Made by a program: the position numbers and the translations under genes. Under the pieces are notes generated by a model. It ran no database searches. It saw nothing but the letters and a program-made list of their open reading frames with translations, and had not been told where the DNA came from. Positions 49,706-60,164 of a DNA stretch of 64,000 nt are shown in pieces. This DNA comes from Protonemura montana (taxonomy: Eukaryota; Arthropoda; Insecta; Plecoptera; Nemouridae). The DNA lies in the NCBI GenBank assembly GCA_947568835.1, contig OX387610.1:10007501-10071500 (forward strand), given 5' to 3'. Numbering within the stretch: the stretch's first letter is position 1; every line of letters begins with the position of its first letter.

Positions 49706-50854
49706 GACCAACCCGAATGAATGAATATTGGGGTTTATAGGCGCGTCAACAGCGAGGTCATTTTGCGCCTGTTAAAAACTTTCAATAAAAAGTAAAATCT
49801 TCAGATGAGACAAAAGTATTGCTCAAATCAGAAATATGATAAAACTACTAGTTCTGTACGCATTCTTTATAAATACTTGCGAGTAGAGCAACAAAAAGTT
49901 AAATACTAGGTATTATAATTATTGACTAGATTTTATGGTTATGGTTATTTCTGGCATACAACTATTTTCGTTTTGTTTTCATGAATCCCCGTCGGAGGTC
50001 GCTTGTGCCCATCTCCATGGGCTCACACTCATCGTCCTCGTCAGTGGAATGGAAAGTGATTCTTTCATGAACCTTTTTGCCACAAGCCTCAGTTTCATAT
50101 CGAGTGAGTTAATTCTGTTCCTCATGTACAATTGATTTATCAAAGAACAATCTGTCGAAGTGGACAGGAACTGAGCGATTATTTTGTGTTGAGTATCGGA
50201 CTTGCTCTGTTGAGATTGACTTGTGGTCCTAAAAAGGACCTAAAAAGTCGACGTTTCGTCGGCGTTGGCGCCGACATCTTCAGGACTGTGTTCAGGAATT
50301 GTCGTTGTTTTGTATAAGTGTGTTTTATTAGGCTTGTCATTATGTGTAATGCAGAACTATTTGTCACTCAATGATTAAACGCAAATTGGGTTTTAACGAG
50401 CAGTACCGAGTGATCTCTAGGTGACGGGTACCGTGAGTACATCCACAGCATATCACACTTGTCTTCGTTGTTGATCAATAAACAATAAATAAATCAAAGA
50501 AATGAATAAATACATTTTAATTATATTTTTAGGCCAACCGATACACCGGATAAAAACAAGTAAAATTACTTTTTGGTGAAATCTAAACAAGTCCAAGTGA
50601 CGGCTATCAATATTAGGTTAGCATTTTTATTTTGGTAAATATTTTTTTGCTCTGGAATACACTTTTTTTAATCTCGTTCGGAGATGACGTAAATAAAAGC
50701 AGTATCAACAATGCGGTGAAAATCAACAATTAGTGTCGCACACTATTTTGTTTTCAGTCGAGGAGAAAATAACGAATCCGAGCTAGCAAAGAATTAATTT
50801 TCTCATTTTCGTTTCTGAGACTTGAGATAGTTATTAAACAAACAACAACTCAAA
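49706..50854. other. Intergenic before paralogue 6
   Basis: No gene recognised. At 50,245-50,285 on the minus strand is CCTGAAGATGTCGGCGCCAA, then GACGAAACGTCGAC, a motif often seen next to arthropod retroelement ends. The last few hundred bases should hold the promoter of paralogue 6. Confidence 0.4.
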
Positions 50855-53840
50855 ATGCCATGTAACTTTGGAGTTATATCAGATAAGGGAACGTGGTTGA
50901 AGGTGCTCGCATTGGTAAGATGTACACTTTAACTATTTATAAAGAATTGATTTCCGATTGCAGCTAGCCAACGCAATGTATCCATAGGACCCTCTTGTGA
51001 AATACTTCGATCCTTTCTGTCTACGTAATAACGTAAGATTGTTTTGCTTTTAAAGAATGCTTGTTGAGAGAGAGATGCTAGTTTTATAGGGTTTCAAAAT
51101 TCTTGTCTCTGATCAAGAAGAAATTAAGTTGTGTTCTGGGATTCGATTCCGAGCTAATAATTGGAACGACAAGATTGTCGAATATACGAAGGGTACCCGT
51201 GGCTTAAACCCAAGAAACCCATTCTCTCCTCTAAGTCCGTGGTACAATATTTCTTGACAAAAAATAAAATATAAGAACTTATTAATAAATCGGTTGGCAA
51301 CAAATAAAAATAGAAACAACTCATGAAACTGACACACTTACTAACCCTCTTCCAGATGGCCCTTGCTTTGTGCTCGTTAGTGATGATCACTGACTTAAGC
51401 TCATTCGTAGGCCTGGAAGCCCAATCGACGGCCGCTCTTGGTGGTTTAATCCTTCAAATAGTGTTCGTCACCCTGCGCATGTGCGAAAAACCCGCCGGAA
51501 GATGGCCGGTAAGTGTGAGGCAAATTCGATAGCACATTCTTACTGATAATAAATCACACCATCTCCTTATTGCCAGAAGATTTGAAATTGATGAAACGTG
51601 TAAAAATGATCAAAATAATGAACAACCATCGGGTTTCTTGATGTGTTAGTCACAGTGCTCTTGTGAAATTGATTTCGCTGGAAATGGAGGATCCTTCTAA
51701 CTTGTGTAGCCTTTAGAGAGTGAAGTAATTTTAATTCGATAAATTTTGCAAAAAACTCGAATTTGAGACTGGTTTACGCTCAACTAATCTTGATTGCTCA
51801 ACAATTGATTAAGCATGTATCGATATATGATTGATATGATGATAATATGATTTTATTGTAGATGATTGTTACAAAGAACGGCCGCAACTCGCAAGCGCCA
51901 TCGGTGCTATCACGGTGCTACCATGGTGCTATCAGGGTGCTACCATGGTGCTATCACGGTGCTACCACGGTGCTATCACGGTGCTATCAGGGTGCTACCA
52001 TGGTGCTATCACGGTGCTATCACGGTGGTATCACGGTGGTATCACGGTGCTACCACGGTGCTATCAGGGTGCTACCACGGTGCTACCACGGTGCTATCAC
52101 GGTGCTATCAGGGTGCTACCACGGTGCTACCACGGTGCTATCAGGGTGCTACCACGGTGCTATCAGGGTGCTACCACGGTGCTACCACGGTGCTATCACG
52201 GTGCTATCAGGGTGCTACCACGGTGCTATCAGGGTGCTACCACGGTGCTACCACGGTGCTACCACGGTGCTACCACGGTGCTATCACGGTGCTACCACGG
52301 TGCTATCACGGTGCTACCACGGTGCTACCACGGTGCTATCACGGTGCTATCAGGGTGCTACCACGGTGCTACCACGGTGCTACCACGGTGCTACCACGGT
52401 GCTATCACAGTGCTATCAGGGTGCTACCACGGTGCTACCACGGTGCTATCACGGTGCTACCACGGTGCTACCATGGTGCTATCAGGGTGCTACCACGGTG
52501 CTATCAGGGTGCTACCACGGTGCTACCACGGTGCTATCACGGTGCTATCAGGGTGCTACCACGGTGCTATCAGGGTGCTACCACGGTGCTACCACGGTGC
52601 TACCACGGTGCTACCACGGTGCTATCACGGTGCTACCACGGTGCTATCACGGTGCTACCACGGTGCTACCACGGTGCTATCACGGTGCTATCAGGGTGCT
52701 ACCACGGTGCTACCACGGTGCTACCACGGTGCTACCACGGTGCTACCATGGTGCTATCACGGTGCTACCACGGTGCTATCACGGTGCTACCATGGTGCTA
52801 TCACGGTGCTACCACGGTGCTATCACAGTGCTACCACGGTGCTACCACGGTGCTACCACGGTGCTATCACGGTGCTACCACGGTGCTACCACGGTGCTAC
52901 CAGGGTGCTATCACGGTGCTACCATGGTGCTACCACGGTGCTATCACGGTGCTATCACGGTGCTACCACGGTGCTACCACGGTGCTACCACGGTGCTACC
53001 ACGGTGCTATCAGGGTGCTACCACGGTGCTACCACGGTGCTATCACGGTGCTATCACGGTGCTATCAGGGTGCTACCACGGTGCTACCACGGTGCTACCA
53101 CGGTGCTACCACGGTGCTACCATGGTGCTACCACGGTGCTACCATGGTGCTACCACGGTGCTACCACGGTGCTACCACGGTGCTATCACGGTGCTATCAG
53201 GGTGCTATCACGGTGGTATCACGGTGGTATCACGGTGCTACCACGGTGCTATCACAGTGCTACCACGGTGCTATCAGGGTGCTACCACGGTGGTATCACG
53301 GTGGTATCACGGTGGTATCACGGTGGTATCACGGTGGTATCACGATGCTATCACAGTGCTACCACGTGATGCTGGCTCATTTGCTCAGCAGAAATTTACG
53401 CTCTCGTACTATACCTGGGTGTACCCAACAAAACTTACCCATAGAATCAAATCTGGAAAAAGAAACTATCACAGTTTCCGCTAAAGATCACAAAACAGAC
53501 ATTTTCAACTCTTGCATTGCTATGCCGACGATCTTTTTAATTAATTCTTTGCTAGAAAAGATTTTAACACAAATCTTTCGATTAATATTTTGCAACAACA
53601 TTTTGCTGAGTCTGTAAACACTGAAGGGAAATTAAAAACAAGAAATAATAATGATTTTTTTGTCATTTTGTGCAGGAAATGATATTGAATCTGACATTCG
53701 GCGTCTTGTGCGTGCTTGGAGGCTTCTGGTCGTTTGGAGGACATAACGAACCATTCAAAAATATTCTTGGGGGTCTGATCTTCATCGCTGCCGGTGCCGC
53801 GTTGATTACCGACGGCGCGTTTCTGATCAGAAAGAAATGA
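50855..53840 (+). CDS. Ssk-like four-pass protein, paralogue 6
   Basis: Exons 50855-50914, 51356-51508 and 53676-53840, phase-0 junctions, 125 residues, the shortest member. Exon 1 ends TWLKVLAL, exon 2 ends KPAGRWP at GTAAGT, exon 3 opens EMILNLTFG and TM4 reads AGAALITDGAFLIRKK with the family aspartate. Intron 2 is 2.2 kb, two thirds of it the 11-bp minisatellite. It lies beyond the LINE from the rest of the cluster but keeps the same orientation. Function unknown. Confidence 0.85.
51895..53368. repeat. Minisatellite C, 11-bp unit, in paralogue-6 intron 2
   Basis: About 134 copies of GGTGCTAYCAC, with variants CAG or CAT for the final CAC and GGTGGTATCAC near both ends. The period is very regular. 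All three forward frames stay open through the array, giving spurious frames of 484-583 codons that repeat an 11-residue block (CYHGATTVLPR). They are not genes. Confidence 0.97.
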
Positions 53841-54117
53841 ACACCTGAAGAAGCTGCTTCGTAAAATTTATGTCGACTTTTCTCAAATGATCGACGGATT
53901 TTGATTAAAATAAAAAATATCTTCATGTAAAATTACAACCATTTCGGGCGAAATAAATCACATTGTTTAAACTTCGTCAACTAATTTGATAGGTAACAAA
54001 ATTTTCGAAATGTTTGATTATTTTTCGTAATAACTATTAGTGCAAAAGTCGACCCTGTGATGAAAAAATATCTTAGATTTTTTTCTATTGTTGTAGAGTT
54101 TAAAGTTGATTGTTTGT
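53841..54117. other. 3' flank of paralogue 6
   Basis: Likely 3' untranslated and flanking sequence; AATAAA occurs at about 53,950. Nothing else seen. Confidence 0.4.
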
Positions 54118-54396
54118 TTGGTTCATTGTATTTAACGACGCACTGTTTTGACAATCATCGGCATTATAGTTCAATAGCATCGGTAAATAAGTGAGTGCTA
54201 ATAAGCATAATGATACACCAAACTTCGATAACAAGGGATGCGGGGAAATCCGGTGCCGTCACGTACCCTAATTCTGTCGAAGAGGACAAACTGAGCTTAC
54301 CAAGGACCACCGGCTGAATGTCCCTTCCGAAGGACAGCAAAACTCGAACAACAGAATTCCTCCACAAATCTATGTCGTCGAAGGTTGATAAGCAAG
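54118..54396 (-). mobile_element. 5S-derived SINE lacking its head
   Basis: The tail complement (TATTTAACGACGCACTGTTT) and body (CCGGCTGAATGTCCCTTCCG, TCCACAAATCTATG) are present. The copy stops at AGCAAGGCAG, so the 5S head is absent. The break coincides with the start of the duplicated exon fragment. Confidence 0.85.
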
Positions 54397-54512
54397 GCAG
54401 ACTGTGGTGATCTCTGGACAAGCTGTGCATTCTTGTTTAAGATAGCCGAGTTAGTTAGTAACAAATTAAAAATAAAACGGTTGGGCTCACAGAAAAAAAA
54501 AAACTGTCTGTT
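54394..54512 (+). pseudogene. Duplicate of paralogue-3 exon 1 and intron start
   Basis: CAGACTGTGGTGATCTCTGG, CAAGCTGTGCATTCTTG and AAGATAGCCGAG match 37,689 onwards base for base with few changes, continuing through the donor site into intron 1 (AAAATAAAACGGTTGGGC). The ATG is missing and the donor GTAAGT is changed, so it cannot act as exon 1. The junction shares CAGACTG with both parents. Confidence 0.9.
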
Positions 54513-54598
54513 CGGATTAAATCTTATTTAAATTGCAAACGCTTGCAATGCGCAGGGTATTTTATTATTATCAACTTTATAACCGTCTCAAAAATTGA

Positions 54599-54671
54599 TG
54601 CCCAAACGGGGACTCGAACCCCAATCTCCACCTATCGCGGGTGTTGCTCTAAACCATTGAGCTACTTGAGT
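54599..54671 (-). tRNA. tRNA-like sequence, probably a pseudogene
   Basis: A 73-nt cloverleaf can be drawn on the minus strand: acceptor ACTCAAG/TTTGGGC (one mismatch), D arm GCTC/GAGC, T arm with GGTTCGAGTCC, and TTTTT seven bases downstream as a possible Pol III stop. The anticodon loop would be CGCGATA, with G instead of the near-universal U at position 33. It may be a decayed gene or the head of a tRNA-derived SINE. Confidence 0.5.
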
Positions 54672-54702
54672 AGTATGTGAGGAATTAACGGACCGTCACT
54701 TT

Positions 54703-54835
54703 GGACAGCTCAAGGTCACCCCCACTTCCTCGTGCATAGTACTATTAGATTCCCCCCTTTTAATTGACTTCTGCATAGTACTATTCGATTATGCCGAACA
54801 GGCGTCCCCCTTGACAGCTCAAGGTCACCCCCGCC
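54703..54835. repeat. Two-copy local duplication
   Basis: ACAGCTCAAGGTCACCCCC occurs at about 54,706 and 54,817, and GCATAGTACTATT at about 54,734 and 54,772. A small diverged direct repeat region. Confidence 0.65.
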
Positions 54836-54899
54836 ACTAGTACTAACAGGTGTCAGGCCTTTTTGGAACGCAACAGCTCCTGCCCACGGTGATGCCTGC

Positions 54900-55205
54900 A
54901 ACTCTTATAAAAATAAACTTTAATACTCATATACAGAACGAAAAATAATGAAAGGCATTCAAACTGTTAAACAAATCAACTCTTATACAAGCTTTATTTT
55001 CGAAAGCCCTTTTGCAACTGTTATACAACCAAGTCTTATACACTTCGCATATTCACATTTCAATTAGATGCATTTCATCTCTTATACAAAGCAACTGTTA
55101 TACAGGTCTTGATTTCAAAAGATTTTAACTGTTATACACTCAAACTCTTATACAGATTTATTTCAAAAAGTCTTATACAGCCGAAATCCTGCAACTTTTA
55201 TACCC
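54900..55205. promoter_or_regulatory. Cluster of TTATACA motifs
   Basis: Exact TTATACA starts at 54983, 55021, 55036, 55082, 55098, 55132, 55148 and 55173, with near copies at 54905 and 55198. The preceding bases are usually CTCT or ACTG. Three pairs are 15-16 bp apart. It is not a simple tandem repeat. A binding-site cluster is one reading, a decayed satellite another; no gene is clearly linked. Confidence 0.45.
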
Positions 55206-55887
55206 ATTCCTCAAGTTCACCGGTTTGCCGCTACTGCGAGCGCGCGGCTTCCATCCCTTGCGTGTATGCTACCGGCAGCGCCGAGGTGCCCGACAAATAG
55301 CCCCAACAACAGAGCATTAAACCTTTCACCCTAACCGAAAACCTGTGTGATTTATTCTTAGTGATGGCCATCACTCAGACGTCTTCATTGACGGCTGTAT
55401 GGACTCTCTTAGGATTACAAGAACGAACTTCGTGACGTCACAGCACGATCTTAAAACTATAGCTTCTGTATGTCGGAGAGCTTTGAAACCTCTTCCAATC
55501 GATTTGTTGGAAAAAACCAATCGAAAGATGTAGACGGTGACATTCGCCTAACTATCGTATTTCCCCGTTTAAAAGCCAATATAGCTTCGAAAAATACCAA
55601 ATCGTAACATTTCAACATTTTGTTCTTGTCGTTATTGTTCTTCGCCACAAGTCCTGACTGCGCATGCTCGCTGCGTGGAATTCCTCAACTCGAGTATTTA
55701 ACATTTAATATCAATTTATTGGACCTTTTTAAAAGTTGGATGAAGCCAAAATTGAAAATATACATGTAGCGTGTAATAAATTAATACACTTTTATAAGGG
55801 ATGCATTCACCCTCAGTAGCCAGTGGCCAGTATTCAGTGATAGCTTAGGTTCATGCTAGTATTTGATCAATTATTTCCATTGAAGTT
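55206..55887. other. Unassigned stretch
   Basis: A short GC-rich patch at 55,215-55,300 and a TGACGTCA at about 55,434 are the only marks. No frame or repeat family recognised. Confidence 0.35.
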
Positions 55888-55978
55888 CACGGATGACAGG
55901 TAGTCTAGTGGATAGCGTACGAAGCCAGATAGCTCAGATGCTTCGCAAATAACGTGATGCCCGGTTCGTATCGCAGAG
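55888..55978 (+). mobile_element. tRNA-derived SINE head
   Basis: GTAGTCTAGTGGATAGCG fits a Pol III box A (D arm) and GGTTCGTATC, about 60 bp on, fits box B (T arm). The cloverleaf is not complete, which suggests a tRNA-derived SINE relic rather than a gene. Confidence 0.6.
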
Positions 55979-56039
55979 CACGTAAATATTTTCAGTTTTA
56001 AACTGTATGAACAGTGAATGTCTAATTTGATTCAACCAG

Positions 56040-56388
56040 TAAATTTATTTATTTATTTATTTAATGCTACGTACAATTACAGAGTATTTGTGTGAGCCTA
56101 ATTGTTAAGGAACTTATATCATCAATTTAGTTACATATTTAACTTTTAATTGTATTTAAATATTCTTCTATTGAATAATAGTACGGATTTTGGATTAAGA
56201 AAGCTTTGAGAGTAGTGTTAAAGATGGTACGGGTTGGCAAATTAGTGATGGATGTTGGGAGATGGTTATAAATTGTTGTGCAGAGGTAATGTGGGCTGTG
56301 TTCAAAGAGGGAATGCGAGTGAGTGCAAAAATATGCAAAAATTGAATTTCCAGAAGTAACCACCCTTTAGCAAAAAGAATTGAAATAA
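56040..56388 (-). mobile_element. LINE 3'-end fragment
   Basis: The minus strand encodes the usual C-terminal end of a non-LTR ORF2 (TTIYNHLPTSITNLPTRTIF, then YYYSIEEYLNTIK) followed by an AAATAAATAAATAAAT tail at about 56,042. It is cut at its 5' side where the fold-back element begins. Confidence 0.82.
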
Positions 56389-57506
56389 CCATCAAAAAAA
56401 CGAACCAATTCGTTTAAAAAAAGACGACGTCTTCATTGATTGAGTGTACCAATAGGTACGAAATGAAGCCACAATAAACTTTGTAAATAATTGCCAGAAC
56501 TGGAAACATGTAGCGTTCAAAAGAATTGAAATATACGTAAATGCAGACGTCTATCCCCTCCCTCCCCCCCTCCCCCAGCCCATGCACTTTGAAATTTCAA
56601 TCCTTGTTGATTGATTGATTTGTGGTGTTTAACGACGCACTGTTTTGACATCTGGTCATGTGGCACTGGTCTAATGGCGTCGGTGGATGAGTGGATGACG
56701 ATGAGGGTGATGATGAACCTAACATAGCCTAGAAGGGAAGACGGGAAGCCCGGTGCCGGCACGTAGCGTACTCCTGTCGAAGAGCACCAAGTGGACCACC
56801 GGCTTAACGTCCCTTCCGAAGGACGGTACAACTCGAACAGCAGGAATTCTCCACAAATCCATGCTGTCGAGAGGTTAATAAGCAAGGAGAATGAAGTTGC
56901 TGCACTAACTTTCATCCCTCCAACCTCTCTCCCAAACAGAACTGGTCATGTGTATGGTGGTCACCCATCCAATACCTGACTCAGCGCAGTGTTCCTTAAC
57001 TTCGGTGATCCAACGAGAACCGGTGTTTCCAACACGCCAAACCGTTCGGTTTCAATCCTTGTTTCCCGGGAGTCCATTCTCCCATAAGAGCAATGTTAAA
57101 TTGCTGGTGATTTGTCAAAGTGCGGTCGTGCACGCACTCCCCGGCCGAGGCAACGTGCTCGTCTACTATTTGACTTGGACGAATTGTTAGTTCCATAAGA
57201 GCAATGCTAATGGCCATAGCCGAAATCGTAGTCTCGTAAGCGCAAAGTGATTATTACCTTTGGCTATTGTCCTAATTTATGCATGGGGATGGGGTGACGA
57301 TATCGTGCGTTGGGCTGGGGAGGGGGGGAGGGAGGGGATAGACGTCTGCATTTACGTATATTTCAATTCTTTTGAACGCTACATTTTTCCAGTTCTGGCA
57401 ATTATTTACAAAGTTTATTGTGGCTTCATTTCGTACCTATTGGTACACTCAATCAATGAAGACGTCGTCTTTTTTTAAACGAATTGGTTCGTTTTTTTGA
57501 TGGTTT
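56389..57506. mobile_element. Fold-back element with about 200-bp inverted ends
   Basis: Left arm 56,389-56,590 and right arm about 57,305-57,506 are reverse complements with one substitution and one 1-bp indel visible. Each starts AACCATCAAAAAAACGAACC and reads on through AAAGACGACGTCTTCATTG and AGACGTCTATCCCCTCCC. The middle holds a young 5S-derived SINE and about 250 bp of other sequence. There is no transposase. Target duplication not clear. Confidence 0.88.
56607..57050 (-). mobile_element. 5S-derived SINE, complete, with target duplication
   Basis: 444 bp, flanked by TTCAATCCTTG at 56,596-56,606 and 57,051-57,061 (11 bp, perfect). On the minus strand: head from ACCGAACGGTTTGGCGTG through AACACCGGTTCTCGTTGGAT and CACCGAAGTTAAGGAACACT to TTGGATGGGTGACC; body with GGAAGGGACGTTAAGCCGGT and GTGCCGGCACCGGGC; tail CGTTAAACACCACAAATCAA with TCAATCAA repeats. 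This is the best type copy in the window. Confidence 0.95.
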
Positions 57507-57606
57507 TATACTGTACTGGAAGTCGCAGAGAAGTATTACACATTACTTAGAGAATATTTTGTGAATAATTTGTCCACTCGCACGTTAGGAATGAAAATTA
57601 TTATTA

Positions 57607-57641
<35 letters not shown>

Positions 57642-57716
57642 GTCATCATTCAGCCACTGAACGGAGTAGACGCGTTTGTACCTAATTTATACCGAATAGT
57701 TTTTAGCCTTCTATCC

Positions 57717-58324
57717 ATGTCGTGCTTCAAGTGCTGTGATTCACTGCCGCGCAATGGCGATTGTGTCTATTGCAGTGGATGCAATAACTCGATGCACTTT
57801 AAATATGCAGGGCTTCAAAAAAACACTGGGACGGTAAGTCACAGGAGGCTAAGAAAACGTGGCGGTGTGTAGCTTGTAGAGAAAAAAGTAAATTGACCGG
57901 ATTTGATACTACTGACACAAGTCAATTCATAAACGCAATCAAGGAGCTGAAAAAGCACCTGCAAGAAGACTTTAAGGCAGTGTCAAACAACCTCAGTACT
58001 TTTAAGGAAGAAGTAAGAAGGGAGATAGTGGACATCAGGCAGAAGATCGATACACTCACGAAAGACAGTGAAAACAAGGACAAGTTGATCAGTGATCTAG
58101 GCTATCAAGTGTATCATTTGAATAGGCAGGCCGATGCTCTTGAACAATACGGACGTAAACGCAATATCGGAATCTGCAACGTGAAATCAGTACAAGGGGA
58201 GATTATTGAGCAAATAGTGTCCGCGATTGCCAACAATTTGAACATAGAGCTGTCAGCAAAGGAAATTGAGGCCGTTGAATACAGTCCTGGAGAAAATCGC
58301 TGGAAATACTTAACGACAGAATAA
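57717..58324 (+). pseudogene. LINE ORF1 with PHD finger and coiled coil, frameshifted
   Basis: ATG at 57,717. The first part has zinc-ligand spacing CFKC, CVYCSGC and MHF, and the final pair WRCVAC is in another frame after about 57,835, so a frameshift splits the PHD finger. A coiled-coil stretch (LKKHLQEDFKAV ... KIDTLTKDSENKDKLISDL) and LEQYGRKRNIGI follow, as in ORF1 proteins of several non-LTR families. A TAA ends it and no endonuclease follows. Confidence 0.78.
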
Positions 58325-58404
58325 CTGAAGTGACAACAGTCTGTGCTGGAGCAGCCGCCCACGCAGCTCTACAAGCACCAATGCACATCGGTTCATTCCT
58401 GTAC

Positions 58405-58931
58405 ACGAAATTGCATTAAAAATTATGCTCCCAATAAGCATCGCTTTACCTGCAGCCCATGCACTGTCCGGCTGTGACACTGTTTCGTCGTTTTTCGGAA
58501 TCGGTAAAAAAAGGATCTGGCGTCAACTGAATTAAATGTCCCCCGACGAGTTGTCACTTTTGGCCAAATTGGCAGACAAAGACATTTTGGAAAAGGTGCG
58601 CACCGATCGAAGTTTGGTGGTTAAATTGTACGATACAAACAAGAAATTCCGAAAGTATCATTACTCGCTAAATGCGCTGCGTTTTAAGGTAGCAGTGTCG
58701 CGACCTATCTCAATTGCCAAAATACCCCCGAGCGAAGGGGCAGTTCATCAGCACGTGAGACGAGCTGCATGGCAATGTAGCACTTGGGTAAACTCGCACG
58801 TGCAATTTCCAAAAATACGGCGTAAGTTATCCAAAGTAATATTCAAAGCAATTCAAGACGTTTTTGAACTTGAATTTAAATGCCGTCTCCATTTTTCGCC
58901 TTCTTATTATTATTTTTATTATTTGTGGTGA
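58405..58931 (+). pseudogene. Fragment of a repeat-borne ALSGCDT-type protein
   Basis: The frame reads LPAAHALSGCDTVSSFFGIG, then KKRIWRQLN, an in-frame TAA, and SPDELSLLAKLADKD ... YHYSLNALRF ... HVRRAAWQCSTW. This pattern is familiar from multi-copy uncharacterised metazoan proteins; I know no function for it. The stop and lack of flanking exons mark it as a relic. Confidence 0.55.
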
Positions 58932-60164
58932 TAGGTCCCGAAGAAAATGGGTGGTGTCAGAGCCTGGGCAAAAATTTCGTCTCGCCTGAGTACTTCGAGG
59001 GTCTAACAGCCATAGAAATGTTGCAAAATTTCAATCAAATCAAAGTAATCCTGCAGCGTAAACTCCACTTGCACCGTGCACGTGCAGTAGGAATGGAATT
59101 GGGTGCACCGACGTATGCAAGAATGCAGGTGTGATGGGGAATGCTACTATGCCTACAATGATATGATATGATATGATATGAGAGTGCATGTTTGATGTGG
59201 ATGTTTTGATTAATCAAGTCGCATCGATAGCCTCGACGGTATCTTTTAAAAAAATGCGGCTAAACATACTCTGTCTGGATTCATTGCCTGGACTTATAGG
59301 GAGTATTTCGCTATAACCACACTCGCTGGCACTAAGCCTCGGATAAGCAAACACATTCTCTGCCTCGTGTGGTTTCCCGAACATAAACAATGAAATCGCA
59401 TAGGTACCCAGAAATGCCGATATGTATGTTGCATTAGCCTCGGCAACGCGTCCAAAGATACCTTTGACACTCGATGCATGCCGCCCGATACTGGCTATCG
59501 CTACCCAGAGTAAGATTTCGATCCTCTGTAAGGATGAAAACTAAACAGATCTTAACATTGAAATGATGCAAGTGAATAATTTATTGTTGCAACTACCGGA
59601 CTCGAAGGCCGGGCGGTGCCTTCACCTGTCTTCCCGCCTCGCTCTGGACGACGGTAACCCTTGACATGAACGCACCGACCTAGGAACCAACCATCCCCTG
59701 TCAACGAGGGGGTGAACCAGTTTTTGATGTTCGTCGTCACGCGTCTAATTTATGCCTGTCGTGCCTTCGGCCAGCGAGTCTTTTGTATTTACTGTCGCCG
59801 CTCGGTACCGTTGCCCGATCCGAAAATACCGATAAATGTACCAGTCCAATTACCGACGGCTGCCGGGTTTCTGAAGCCTGGCGCCCTTGTTTGCTGTATT
59901 TTCTTATCCGTCTCGGTAAGTCCGTTAGTCGTCGTAGTTGGCGTGCCGACGGCGAAACCCTTCGCGGGTACCGACGGCGGCTTCATGCGGCCAACACTTC
60001 TACGCTCACCATCGTGACGCATGGTGGCTGACAATATGTTGAAAAACTGTTTGAATATTTCGGTTCATCAATTTAAAAATTATAAAATTATAAAAATGTA
60101 ATCTACAACAAAGCCTGACGTAACAATACGTTTGAGAATAGGTTGAGGCCGTTGCGGCCTCAAT
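58932..60164. other. Unassigned repeat-rich stretch
   Basis: Contains an ATGAT run at about 59,158-59,180. A GC-richer part at 59,785-60,034 is open in several frames; the minus-strand one (ATG at 60,034, 81 codons, with VGTPTTTTNGLTETDKK) looks protein-like and could be the N-terminus of a retroelement ORF1. I cannot confirm it. Confidence 0.4.

Noticed and set aside
51862..53617. Open frames of 484-583 codons on the + strand
   Set aside because: They are entirely the 11-bp tandem repeat, open in all three frames, and lie inside an intron with clear splice sites.
56517..56915. Minus-strand frame of 132 codons, and similar ones at 25.4 and 34.4 kb sharing NLSTAWICG
   Set aside because: These are translations of the 5S-derived SINE body, not a gene family.
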